A program made the translations under genes and the position numbers. From NCBI GenBank assembly GCA_003215355.1, contig QCKL01000009.1:1-50815 (forward strand): a stretch of DNA of 50,815 bases, given 5' to 3'. The first letter of the stretch is position 1, and each line of letters begins with the position of its first letter. This document shows, in pieces, positions 1 through 6,561 of the stretch. Origin of the DNA: Prochlorococcus sp. AG-409-O23. Lineage in GTDB: Bacteria; Cyanobacteriota; Cyanobacteriia; PCC-6307; Cyanobiaceae. A model generated the notes under the pieces. The model was not told the DNA's origin and made no database searches. It saw nothing but the letters and a program-made list of their open reading frames with translations.

Positions 1-881
1 AAATTTGGGTTAAAAGTAGGGCGACTAGCCATTGCCCTAATAGCACCAGTACGTGGATCTAATGCAACGATTGCACCAGCACGTTTTCCTGCCAAAGCTT
101 TTTCAGCAGCAAGCTGCAAGTCCAAATCAAGAGTTAAAGACAAGTCACGTCCTGGTACAGCAGCTTTAACGCCAAGGCTTCGTTGCACCGTACCCATTGC
201 ATCTACCTCCAGCATTTCTCCACCCCATTCCCCTCGAAGATGAGCTTCATAAGCCGCTTCCACACCAATCCTGCCAATACGATCTCTAATTTCATATCCT
301 TTGCCTACCAGAACTTTGTACTCCTTTTGTGTAATTGGTTGGGTATAACCCAAGACATGAGAAGCAAGCGCGCCAAATGGGTAATAGCGAATCAGCTCAA
401 CGTCCACTTGAGCTCCTTTTAGGCTTTCTTCTTGCTCTTTAAATCGCAAAACCTGTGTGGTATCAAGGTCTCTCTCCAAAATGATGCGAAATGGATCTTG
501 CCGCACACCATTACTAAATCGAAACTGCAGCGTCTCATTAGAAAGTTCAAGCAGTTTTGATAAGCGATTGCGAAGTGCTGGCCATGCATCCTCAGTTACT
601 AATCTAGGTTGAATTGAGAGGGTATATGAAAGCTTGCTATCAGCCAAAACCTTCCCATTTCGATCTAATAGCCTTCCACGAATAGGGGCACGAGAAACAA
701 GACGAATCCGATTGTCATCCGAAAGTTTTCTATACAAGGAGCCTTGAACAACCTGCAACCAGAAGAGGCGCACCGCCATTGCGCCAAAGAATGAAAGCAC
801 TAGTGCTAATAAAACTGTGGGCTGATTTAATAAGCCATTTCTCCGATACCTAGTTTCTTCAAGTTGCGTTCTTCCCGCCAT
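1..881 (-). CDS. mrdA: Penicillin-binding protein 2, partial (C-terminus beyond the left edge)
   Basis: Makes cell-wall peptidoglycan cross-links during elongation, acting in the periplasm. Reading leftward from the ATG at 879-881, the product starts MAGRTQLEETRYRRN. One membrane segment follows (about residues 20-42, LNQPTVLLALVLSFFG), then the PBP dimerisation region with the motif RAPIRGRLLDRNGKVLA, and later GYTQPI and RIGRIGVEAAYEAHLRGEWG, all typical of the PBP2/MrdA family. About 293 codons are present. The transpeptidase domain with its catalytic serine lies outside the window. The gene starts 5 bp after the end of the preceding unknown gene, so the two are probably co-transcribed. 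Family assignment is firm; the exact paralogue (MrdA rather than FtsI) rests on the N-terminal motifs. Confidence 0.9.
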   Translation of the reverse strand, partial: MAGRTQLEETRYRRNGLLNQPTVLLALVLSFFGAMAVRLFWLQVVQGSLYRKLSDDNRIRLVSRAPIRGRLLDRNGKVLADSKLSYTLSIQPRLVTEDAWPALRNRLSKLLELSNETLQFRFSNGVRQDPFRIILERDLDTTQVLRFKEQEESLKGAQVDVELIRYYPFGALASHVLGYTQPITQKEYKVLVGKGYEIRDRIGRIGVEAAYEAHLRGEWGGEMLEVDAMGTVQRSLGVKAAVPGRDLSLTLDLDLQLAAEKALAGKRAGAIVALDPRTGAIRAMASRPTFNPN

Positions 882-886
882 TTAAT

Positions 887-1285
887 TTATCCTTTTTCTT
901 CTAATGACGATGAGCGATCTGAGACATCTGATTGAAAATGCTGCTCCAGCAATCTCAAGCGATCTTCAATGCGAGTCAAAGCATTTACCAATGTTTCCCC
1001 ATCCTCTATTTCTTGAGTCACAAAGTCTGAATCATCAACATCAACTGTCACCGGTATGACTGGGTTACCAAGACCAGGACTAACTTGATCAAGTCTCTCT
1101 CTAACAGTTTGGGCCGCAGATTCTCCTTCCACACGCAAATCCTTTAACGGATCTTTCGAAGTCGTAAGCACTTCAACTAACTTAGCCGCACCACCACGCC
1201 TTGCACGCTCAACAATCGCCAATCCAACTGGCAAGACATCCTGCATCAAAGAAAGGCGCAGACTGTCGAATGAATCGTCAGCCAT
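887..1285 (-). CDS. Conserved hypothetical protein, 132 aa, upstream of mrdA
   Basis: I do not recognise a named domain. The protein begins MADDSFDSLRLSLMQDVLPVGLAIVERARRGG, has no signal peptide or membrane segment, and is acidic in its second half (VDVDDSDFVTQEIEDGE). It ends in a helix likely to form a short coiled coil (ALTRIEDRLRLLEQHF). It lies 5 bp before mrdA and 15 bp after the 204-residue gene, so the three probably form one transcription unit. A role linked to the cell envelope would be a guess from position only. The ATG start and the tight spacing support a real gene. Confidence 0.75.
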   Translation of the reverse strand: MADDSFDSLRLSLMQDVLPVGLAIVERARRGGAAKLVEVLTTSKDPLKDLRVEGESAAQTVRERLDQVSPGLGNPVIPVTVDVDDSDFVTQEIEDGETLVNALTRIEDRLRLLEQHFQSDVSDRSSSLEEKG

Positions 1286-1300
1286 AGAAGCAGAAAGAAT

Positions 1301-1915
1301 CTATCTCACTCCAGTCTGCTCTGAAGGCATCAAAAATGGCGGACAACTGACATTTGATACACCCATAGACCAACCTCCAAATCCTGCCAAAACCATAAGT
1401 GCAACAATCGGACCAACAGCCTTATGAGTTGTCTCATGACTCATCCATTCTTGCCATGTGCGCCAAAAACGTTCGCGTGCAAACCGTTGCCGTTCACGTG
1501 AAACTTCTCTAAAGCGTCGACGAAAGGACTTCTCCACCCACAATTCAAAAGAACGCTTCTTAGTAACCGCCATCTTTCGCTCAACTTCAAGTAACTGCCC
1601 AGCACTAAGTTCTGGATGAAAAGTCCCTATAAGCTCCAAACTCTTTAAAAACATTTCCACAGCCGCATCCTTGAGAGCTTGCTCTTCCTCGTCCAAGTAA
1701 TTCCAATCAAGCTCAGGATAAAACCTACTGCGATTCAACTTAATTTGATCTTCTCCAAGCTGGCCAGGCTCTCTTAACCATCTATCGGTATTGCTATCAA
1801 ACCGACGCCAGTAAAGAAAAGGGTTTATATAAACAGTTTTACCAGACAACAAAATGCTGTCCTGTTGGAGACGCCTTTGAAGCTGAGAATCCTGCTGTTG
1901 CGCTGCTGCGGTCAA
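1301..1915 (-). CDS. Conserved hypothetical membrane-anchored protein, 204 aa
   Basis: Function not recognised. The N-terminus is rich in Gln (AAAQQQDSQLQRRLQQD). The middle has an aromatic stretch (VYINPFLYWRRFDSNTDRW) and a strongly basic region (FRRRFREVSRERQRFARERF). A single membrane segment lies near the C-terminus (about residues 166-188, VGPIVALMVLAGFGG). The frame opens at a TTG (1913-1915), with a stop three codons upstream and no nearby ATG, so the start is uncertain. It is the first gene of the mrdA unit and borders the long non-coding stretch left of the mobile element. Confidence 0.7.
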   Translation of the reverse strand: MTAAAQQQDSQLQRRLQQDSILLSGKTVYINPFLYWRRFDSNTDRWLREPGQLGEDQIKLNRSRFYPELDWNYLDEEEQALKDAAVEMFLKSLELIGTFHPELSAGQLLEVERKMAVTKKRSFELWVEKSFRRRFREVSRERQRFARERFWRTWQEWMSHETTHKAVGPIVALMVLAGFGGWSMGVSNVSCPPFLMPSEQTGVR

Positions 1916-2216
1916 TGATCACCAAGCCAGTAATCCAGGCTATCTATTACAGATCAATTACACCAGCCCCAAGTGAGCCTGAAAGACTGGACAGTTGGCA
2001 AGCAACACCATTAGATCGCCAGAAACTAGTGCAAATTCAAAAGTTCTGATAACGCAATATCTACAATCTGACAATTAATCACATTTTAGGCGCCTAATTA
2101 TTATTCGGTCAGGGGAAAACAATTAGGAAATTGCCAATCTTTGCAGTCCTATGACTATTTAAATACTAAGGTTAATTATATTTAATTTATACTAGTCATC
2201 AGCAAATACATCTCAA

Positions 2217-2234
2217 TTACTCCCACTCAATAGT
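2217..2234. repeat. Distal guaA 3'-end duplicate (attL-like, outer copy)
   Basis: TTACTCCCACTCAATAGT is identical over 18 bases to 11170-11187, the 3' end of guaA; after one mismatch, CCTG also matches. Read on the minus strand it encodes TGTIEWE followed by TAA, against PGTIEWE-TAA in guaA. It is closer to the true guaA end than the inner copy is, so it may be the displaced original chromosomal 3' end, or the mark of an earlier insertion. Confidence 0.8.
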
Positions 2235-2392
2235 TCCTGTAAAAAAATCAAGTAACTGACTGGGTTATTTGAGTTAATTGTGGCACGGTGAAGTAACCTC
2301 TCAAAACCATTGCAATTGTGTAGGGTGATTATCACGTTAGACTCACAGTGAAGTGAGTTTTCAAGTTTATAATTACGTTCTCTATATATTAC

Positions 2393-2409
2393 TTATTCCC
2401 ACTCAATAG
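2393..2409. repeat. Inner guaA 3'-end duplicate (probable attL of the element)
   Basis: TTATTCCCACTCAATAG matches the guaA end at 16 of 17 bases. On the minus strand it reads GSIEWE-stop. Arm-like 20-bp repeats lie inside the element from this copy (2487) and from guaA (11051, 11112), but none flanks the outer copy. This makes 2393 the likelier working left boundary. Confidence 0.75.
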
Positions 2410-2486
2410 AACCTCTAAAAATACTAAGTTCAGGATCCCTTATTACAACTGAATAAATCATAGCATTTGATAATGTTGAAATCCTG

Positions 2487-2506
2487 TGTGAAACTCGTGT
2501 GAAACT
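2487..2506 (+). repeat. Left arm-type repeat (TGTGAAACTCG + TGTGAAACT)
   Basis: An 11-bp unit followed by nine bases of a second unit. It is identical to copies at 11051-11070 and 11112-11131 in the same orientation. It lies 78 bases inside the inner left att copy. The spacing and its presence at both ends fit integrase arm-binding sites as in lambda-type attP. Confidence 0.75.
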
Positions 2507-2611
2507 CTGATTAGATGTTCCAGTCATCATAACAACGGAACAACGATGGTTGTGAGGAGAAATCGTTCTTTGTTTCATCGTATGTCACAGACTGAGTTTT
2601 GTCACCTTGTC

Positions 2612-2626
2612 CTACGACTTCTCTAC
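2612..2626 (+). promoter_or_regulatory. CTACGACTTCTCTAC box upstream of the serine recombinase
   Basis: Identical over 15 bases to 6451-6465. Related copies are at 6510-6524, 11015-11031 and, inverted, 10995-11009. It overlaps the end of a GTCAC repeat and lies about 50-80 bases before the recombinase start. Likely a binding site for an element-encoded regulator or recombinase (inference). Confidence 0.55.
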
Positions 2627-2678
2627 GAAAATATGTCATACTTGAATGGAGCAGAAATAAACTTTTGTTCTATATCAA

Positions 2679-3365
2679 ATGATCGTTTCAAAAGAGGACA
2701 AAGTGAAGAAGTTTATTTTGTATCTACGCGTTAGTAGTAAAGAGCAAGGAAAAAGTGGATTGGGTCTTGAAGCACAGCAAAGAGATATAAGTCTTTTCTT
2801 GGAGAATTATGCTGATGATGGATATGAAGTTCTTGGTGAGTTTCTTGAGGTTGAATCTGGTAGAGATGATGAACGACCAGAACTCCTAAAAGCAATTCAT
2901 CTGGCGAAGAAAACATCTTCAACAATTTTGGTAAGCAAGTTAGATCGTTTATCAAGAAGAGTAAGTTTCATAGCATCGCTCATAGAGGACAAAGGACTTG
3001 ATTTCAAGGTCGCTCAGATGCCTTCAGCGGATAAGTTCCAACTCCATATTTACTCAGCATTAGCAGAACAAGAAGCAGACTTTATTAGTCGTAGAACCAA
3101 AGCAGCACTAAAGGAAGCAAAGGCACGAGGAACTCGTTTAGGAGCACCCATTTATCACATCAAAAAACTTGCTACGGCAAAGAAGGATAAAGCACTAAAG
3201 GAAGCACAAAAAGTATCAGGAGTAATACTGCCTCTAAGAGAACAAGGAGCAACTCTTAGGAGTATTTGCGAAGTCCTGAATACTACTGGCATTACTACAA
3301 GCAGAGGTAATCCATTCCACCCATCTTTGGTTTCAAGGATGCTTACTACTTTGGAGGTTGCTTGA
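2679..3365 (+). CDS. Serine recombinase (resolvase family), 228 aa
   Basis: A site-specific DNA recombinase that attacks DNA with a serine. The N-terminal resolvase domain shows the catalytic motif YLRVSSKEQ (Ser19), the GLGLEAQQ helix, the ESGRDDERPEL segment and the arginine-bearing VSKLDRLSRR near residues 85-95. The C-terminal 60 residues (LREQGATLRSICEVLNTTGITTSRG) form the helix-turn-helix that reads DNA. The size fits small resolvases and invertases, not large serine integrases. The ATG at 2679 lacks a clear ribosome site; a GTG at 2703 has GAGGA four bases upstream and may be the true start. As the element has a tyrosine integrase too, this enzyme may resolve dimers or invert DNA rather than integrate. 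Confidence 0.9.
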   Translation: MIVSKEDKVKKFILYLRVSSKEQGKSGLGLEAQQRDISLFLENYADDGYEVLGEFLEVESGRDDERPELLKAIHLAKKTSSTILVSKLDRLSRRVSFIASLIEDKGLDFKVAQMPSADKFQLHIYSALAEQEADFISRRTKAALKEAKARGTRLGAPIYHIKKLATAKKDKALKEAQKVSGVILPLREQGATLRSICEVLNTTGITTSRGNPFHPSLVSRMLTTLEVA

Positions 3366-3366
3366 T

Positions 3367-3561
3367 ATGGAATATGGATATGAAAGACGATTAGAACTAA
3401 GCGTTCATCACGCTCTAAGCGATGCTAATGAACGCATCAAAGAACTTGATGGAAAGGATAGGTATGCCGTTCAACAAGAGTTCCTTGATTGGATGGTTAT
3501 GGATACGGATGACTTTGAAGTGGAATGGTTTCCCCATTACGAGGGTTGGGGTGTCATATGA
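3367..3561 (+). CDS. Small hypothetical protein, 64 aa
   Basis: No family recognised. The product starts MEYGYERRLELSVHHALSDANERIKELDGKDRY and is acidic (DWMVMDTDDFEVEWF). I chose the ATG at 3367 because GGAGG stands at 3353-3357, nine bases before it; a TTG nine bases upstream is also open. It begins one base after the serine recombinase stop and ends in an ATGA overlap with the next gene, so the three genes are probably translated in sequence. No signal peptide or membrane segment. Confidence 0.65.
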   Translation: MEYGYERRLELSVHHALSDANERIKELDGKDRYAVQQEFLDWMVMDTDDFEVEWFPHYEGWGVI

Positions 3562-3731
3562 ATAAAGTTTTTATTGAGTGGCAAACACAATTTGGAACTT
3601 GGCAGAGATACACGATGCTTCATCACGAACCAAGTGCCTATAGAACTGCTAATCATCGTGCCAAGAGCACAGGCAAAAGACACAGACTGATAGATGAGGA
3701 CGGACATCTATTAGATCTCATAGATCCATAA
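3558..3731 (+). CDS. Small hypothetical protein, 57 aa
   Basis: Function unknown. It starts MNKVFIEWQTQFGTWQRYTMLHHEPSAY and is basic in the middle (RTANHRAKSTGKRHRLIDEDG). I chose the ATG at 3558 because it overlaps the previous stop as ATGA, a common sign of coupled translation. The short IEWQTQFGTWQRY...AYRTANHRAKSTGKRHRLID layout is reminiscent of small phage proteins of marine cyanobacteria, but I cannot name a family. Confidence 0.6.
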   Translation: MNKVFIEWQTQFGTWQRYTMLHHEPSAYRTANHRAKSTGKRHRLIDEDGHLLDLIDP

Positions 3732-3746
3732 GTGACGAGGTGACAA

Positions 3747-3971
3747 ATGACTAAGTATCCAAAAAAAAGGAATGGAAAGTTTAGAAGTGGTTTCTGGTTG
3801 CCTCACATAATTGATGAGGAAAATAAAGTTGTATGGGTCAGGATCCAAAGTTCTATTACAGCGATGGGAATGAGTGCCTTCAAGAAACGATATTTTCCTA
3901 ATTATGAATTGAAAATACCTACACCAGAATATTGGGAGGAATTGAAGAAGAAGTTCAATTATAAAGAGTAA
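3747..3971 (+). CDS. Small basic hypothetical protein, 74 aa
   Basis: No domain recognised. It starts MTKYPKKRNGKFRSGFWLPHIIDEENK and ends in a Lys-rich helix (YWEELKKKFNYKE). Its ribosome site GAGGTGA is supplied by the reverse GTGAC repeat at 3732-3744, ending three bases before the ATG, so a protein bound at this repeat could also affect initiation. It follows the 57-residue gene by 15 bases and looks like the last gene of the recombinase unit. Confidence 0.65.
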   Translation: MTKYPKKRNGKFRSGFWLPHIIDEENKVVWVRIQSSITAMGMSAFKKRYFPNYELKIPTPEYWEELKKKFNYKE

Positions 3972-4000
3972 TAAAGCACTTATTTGTATATTTTATTTTG

Positions 4001-4052
4001 TATAATATGAGTGTTGATAGGTGTATGTAAATGTATTAGCACTTATCAACAC
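4001..4052 (+). promoter_or_regulatory. Promoter-like TATAAT with a 13-bp hairpin in the leader
   Basis: TATAAT at 4001-4006 is a good -10 box; I see no strong -35. Just downstream GTGTTGATAGGTG (4011-4023) pairs with CACTTATCAACAC (4040-4052) across a 16-base loop, with one G-T pair. The hairpin would lie at the very 5' end of the transcript for the gene at 4073. It could be a structured leader, an operator or a replication element. Confidence 0.5.
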
Positions 4053-4072
4053 AATATTCACAATTTAGACTA

Positions 4073-4306
4073 ATGAATGATGTCACTAATGGCACGATAT
4101 GGTCTTTTATATTGATTGCCATCATTACAATTGATGCCTTTATAACATTACTCACGATGTTGAATAAAGGCATCTTCATAGACAGAAGAAAGCAACTGAT
4201 GAGTAAGACTAATAAGGAGTTGAAGGAGTTATTAGTTGGTATAAAGAATGTATCTAAACTTAGAAAGAAAGAATTAGTTGATTTGGTTTTAGAAGTGACA
4301 GCGTGA
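4073..4306 (+). CDS. Small membrane protein with SAP/HeH-like C-terminus, 77 aa
   Basis: One membrane helix near the N-terminus (about residues 10-33, WSFILIAIITIDAFITLL) is followed by a basic turn (DRRKQLMSKTN). The C-terminus, ELKELLVGIKNVSKLRKKELVDLVLE, fits the helix-extended-helix pattern of SAP and Rho-N nucleic-acid binding motifs. Such short motifs are frequent in marine cyanophage proteins. The layout suggests a protein that ties DNA or RNA to the membrane (inference). The stop codon TGA lies inside a GTGAC repeat at 4295-4307 that pairs with another at 4324-4336. Confidence 0.65.
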   Translation: MNDVTNGTIWSFILIAIITIDAFITLLTMLNKGIFIDRRKQLMSKTNKELKELLVGIKNVSKLRKKELVDLVLEVTA

Positions 4307-4336
4307 CATTATTATTTTATTTTGTCACTTTGTCAC
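4295..4336 (+). terminator. Inverted pair of GTGAC repeats around a stop codon
   Basis: GTGAC-AGC-GTGAC (4295-4307) faces GTCAC-TTT-GTCAC (4324-4336) across a 16-base AT-rich loop. The two five-base blocks pair perfectly, the middle triplet only partly. The TGA of the 77-residue gene lies in the left arm. There is no U-run after the hairpin, so it could be a terminator, an mRNA end protector or a protein site. Confidence 0.5.
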
Positions 4337-4372
4337 CCTAAGTATAAAGAATACTAACCAATAAAATTACAC

Positions 4373-4401
4373 AAAAAAAAGGAGGAGCGTTGTGCTCCTC
4401 C
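4373..4401 (-). terminator. Intrinsic terminator of the SF3 helicase gene
   Basis: On the minus strand GGAGGAGC and GCTCCTCC form a perfect 8-bp stem (4381-4388 with 4394-4401) with a 5-base loop, followed by eight U residues (4373-4380). It stands 18 bases after the helicase stop. This is a textbook Rho-independent terminator. Confidence 0.88.
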
Positions 4402-4418
4402 CAAATGAATCAATACAT

Positions 4419-6416
4419 CTACTTGTTGATTGCTGTAGTTCCTACTCCAACATCATCATCTTCCTTAGCAAATAGAGTTTCAAGAACGCTTACTGAAGTT
4501 GGTTCTGGTGCTGAACCCTTGTTCTTAGGATTCCGAACCTTACCTTTACTGAAATCAGGCGTAGTAAAGATAGATGAGTTTTTTCTACCTTTGCCATAGA
4601 TCTTGAATACCTGAACTCTATCCTCTTTTTCCTTCTTCTTGCCATCAACATCTAACCAATCACCCATTCCTTGAGTTTGCCATCTGTGGAAGCGTTCTTT
4701 ACTAAGGCGTTGCTTATCAAGAACACCATTCAGATGCTTATTGGGATGCTTGCCAAACGATCTACCAATTTCAACTAACCAACGCCATATGGTGGCATTC
4801 TTATGCTCCTCCAGATGCTCTGGATACAACTCACGAAGATCCTTATAAAACTTCTCTACAAATACCTCCTCACCTGAATCACACCATTCATCTAACTTGC
4901 TAAGTAAATAATCCAAGATTGCTTCATCACCAACTAAAGAAACACATTTTGCTCGCTTGTAGTATTCACTCTCACCACCTGTTGGCAATCCATTAGATCC
5001 AAGATATTTACTAATACATTCAAAAATATAGTTATAGAACTCCATCCAATCAGATGAACTCCATTCCTCATTATCACCAAAGTGCTTATATCCGTGTATT
5101 TCAAAAGGAGTTTCATCATATAACTCGCTTCTCAAACGATAGAAGTTTCCTACTTCAACGATAAACTCACGCCTTCTAAATGTATTCCCACCAGAATCTG
5201 GTAATGGAAAATTAGAAGTAATAGCAATCTTAGGAGCGTTTTTAGCGGGAATACTAAATGGTGATTTATACAATCTCCTTATGTGGAAATTGCCTGATGT
5301 TCTCGTAAGTAAGCATTCAGTTGGAAATGTTTTAGAGGCATCATCTATGTGGCAAATCTCTGTGGCAGGAGTTACAGGAGCAAAAGCAGCGAGATCTTCT
5401 TTTCCTTTCTTGAAGGTTCTCCCATCAAGTTCTGTAAGGTTCATCAAAGCACCAAGTGTATTCACCAACAACGATTTTCCGTTTCCACCATTACTTGTTC
5501 CAGAAGCACCATCGTAAAACTTATCTACGAAAATCACATACTTCCTGTGTGAGTTGATGTGATGGCGATGGCACAAGTAACCAATTGCCATTTCCAAACG
5601 ATTTAGAGATTGAAGATCAACTTCATTAGCATCATCTAAGGCAAGGTTCTCAACGAAATCTCTAAAATGAGTATCAGGAATCTCATCCTCCTTGAACTCA
5701 TCTAACTTTTGTTGATATTCCTTATAAAGTTCTTTTCTAACTTCTGAATCAGTAATAGTTTCTCCTGTTTCAGGATGAATGCCATCTGCGTTTAGAGCAG
5801 TAACTTTCTCCTCAAGAAGATGCTTGTTCTTAGGTTCTAAGTAATCTCTGCCAATAACAGAAGAGTTCCAAACAATAAAATCATCTGGCATCTCATCGTA
5901 TTGCCTTAGATCAGATACTCCATCCTTAGTAATTTCAATCCAACCATTCTGAAAGAAACGAAACGCACTATCTCTTTTATCGCAGAAAGGTTTCACATCC
6001 TTATAATCAGGAATCGTTCTAACAGCATCATCAGAAAAGATCTGGGAACGCTTGCTGTGAAGTAATCCTCGTAATTCATCACCATCAACCCCTAAGTAAT
6101 TGAATACTTTGTAAGTAATAGTGCGAAGGATCTCTACATCTATATCTTCACAACGATTATTTCTAATAAAAACAAGAGTTGATGTTGGCATTCCATCTAT
6201 ATTTTCACCAAGCACAAGATTATGAACTCCAAGTGCTGGATAGAACTTCATAAGCATTCTGCGAATATTTGCTCCTTTGAGTTCTCCTATTTCATCGTTC
6301 TCATCCTTGTTCCAAAAGATGGCACTATGTTCTGGATTGCTCTGTAGATCAGCAGCAAATGCTTTTAGGTATTGCTCGTTCCACAAGATCTTGGTGGAGG
6401 TGGTTGTTGAACTCAT
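4419..6416 (-). CDS. Superfamily 3 helicase (phage/plasmid replication helicase), 665 aa
   Basis: Probably unwinds DNA during replication of the element. The SF3 core has Walker A GTSNGGNGKS (306-315), Walker B EICHIDDA (353-360), motif C KIAITSNFPL (396-405, with the sensor Asn402) and an arginine-finger region FRRRE (413-417). SF3 helicases form hexamers and occur in viruses, satellites and plasmids. The N-terminal 290 residues match no primase motif I can see, so primase activity is unproven. The C-terminal part (EEVFVEKFYKDLRELYP...) may be a winged helix. AGGAGA lies seven bases before the ATG. It diverges from the 316-residue gene, with two CTACGA-type boxes between. A HUH Rep is encoded nearby as a separate gene. 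Confidence 0.88.
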   Translation of the reverse strand: MSSTTTSTKILWNEQYLKAFAADLQSNPEHSAIFWNKDENDEIGELKGANIRRMLMKFYPALGVHNLVLGENIDGMPTSTLVFIRNNRCEDIDVEILRTITYKVFNYLGVDGDELRGLLHSKRSQIFSDDAVRTIPDYKDVKPFCDKRDSAFRFFQNGWIEITKDGVSDLRQYDEMPDDFIVWNSSVIGRDYLEPKNKHLLEEKVTALNADGIHPETGETITDSEVRKELYKEYQQKLDEFKEDEIPDTHFRDFVENLALDDANEVDLQSLNRLEMAIGYLCHRHHINSHRKYVIFVDKFYDGASGTSNGGNGKSLLVNTLGALMNLTELDGRTFKKGKEDLAAFAPVTPATEICHIDDASKTFPTECLLTRTSGNFHIRRLYKSPFSIPAKNAPKIAITSNFPLPDSGGNTFRRREFIVEVGNFYRLRSELYDETPFEIHGYKHFGDNEEWSSSDWMEFYNYIFECISKYLGSNGLPTGGESEYYKRAKCVSLVGDEAILDYLLSKLDEWCDSGEEVFVEKFYKDLRELYPEHLEEHKNATIWRWLVEIGRSFGKHPNKHLNGVLDKQRLSKERFHRWQTQGMGDWLDVDGKKKEKEDRVQVFKIYGKGRKNSSIFTTPDFSKGKVRNPKNKGSAPEPTSVSVLETLFAKEDDDVGVGTTAINK

Positions 6417-6450
6417 AGTTGGTTCTCCTGTAAATGTATGAATCTATTAT

Positions 6451-6524
6451 CTACGACTTCTCTACACTTGTCTGGTCGTTGAGTGGGACTTTGTGGCGTG
6501 ACCTTTTCTCTACGATTTCTCTAC
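6451..6524. promoter_or_regulatory. Divergent control region with two CTACGAYTTCTCTAC boxes
   Basis: Between the SF3 helicase and the 316-residue gene, CTACGACTTCTCTAC (6451-6465) and CTACGATTTCTCTAC (6510-6524) lie 59 bases apart in the same orientation. Between them TTGAGTGGGA (6479-6488) equals ten bases of the inverted att core. A GTGAC half-site (6499-6503) lies nearby. Likely operators for both genes (inference). Confidence 0.55.
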
Positions 6525-6561
6525 ACCATCCTATAATTCAAGAATCTTCAGGTATTACGAG

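Larger units (their letters stand above)
1916..2678. other. Non-coding junction: chromosome, guaA 3'-end duplicates and element left end
   Basis: No convincing gene in about 760 bases. From left to right it holds an AT-rich stretch without clear features (1916-2216), a first copy of the guaA 3' end (2217-2234), about 160 bases of unexplained sequence, a second copy (2393-2409), one 20-bp arm-like repeat (2487-2506), a GTCAC repeat (2601-2612) and a CTACGACTTCTCTAC box (2612-2626), just before the serine recombinase. Short frames of 44, 61 and 62 codons here look accidental. Confidence 0.7.

Noticed and set aside
1915-2049. 44-codon frame divergent from the 204-residue gene
   Set aside because: Too short, with no known relatives I can recall. 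Possible but unsupported.
2393-2578. Minus-strand frame of 61 codons ending in SIEWE
   Set aside because: Its end only mimics guaA because it includes the att duplicate. The rest spans the arm-type repeat and does not look like a protein.
2546-2734. 62-codon frame upstream of the serine recombinase
   Set aside because: Crosses the regulatory boxes and overlaps the recombinase start in another frame. It has no ribosome site and no family features.
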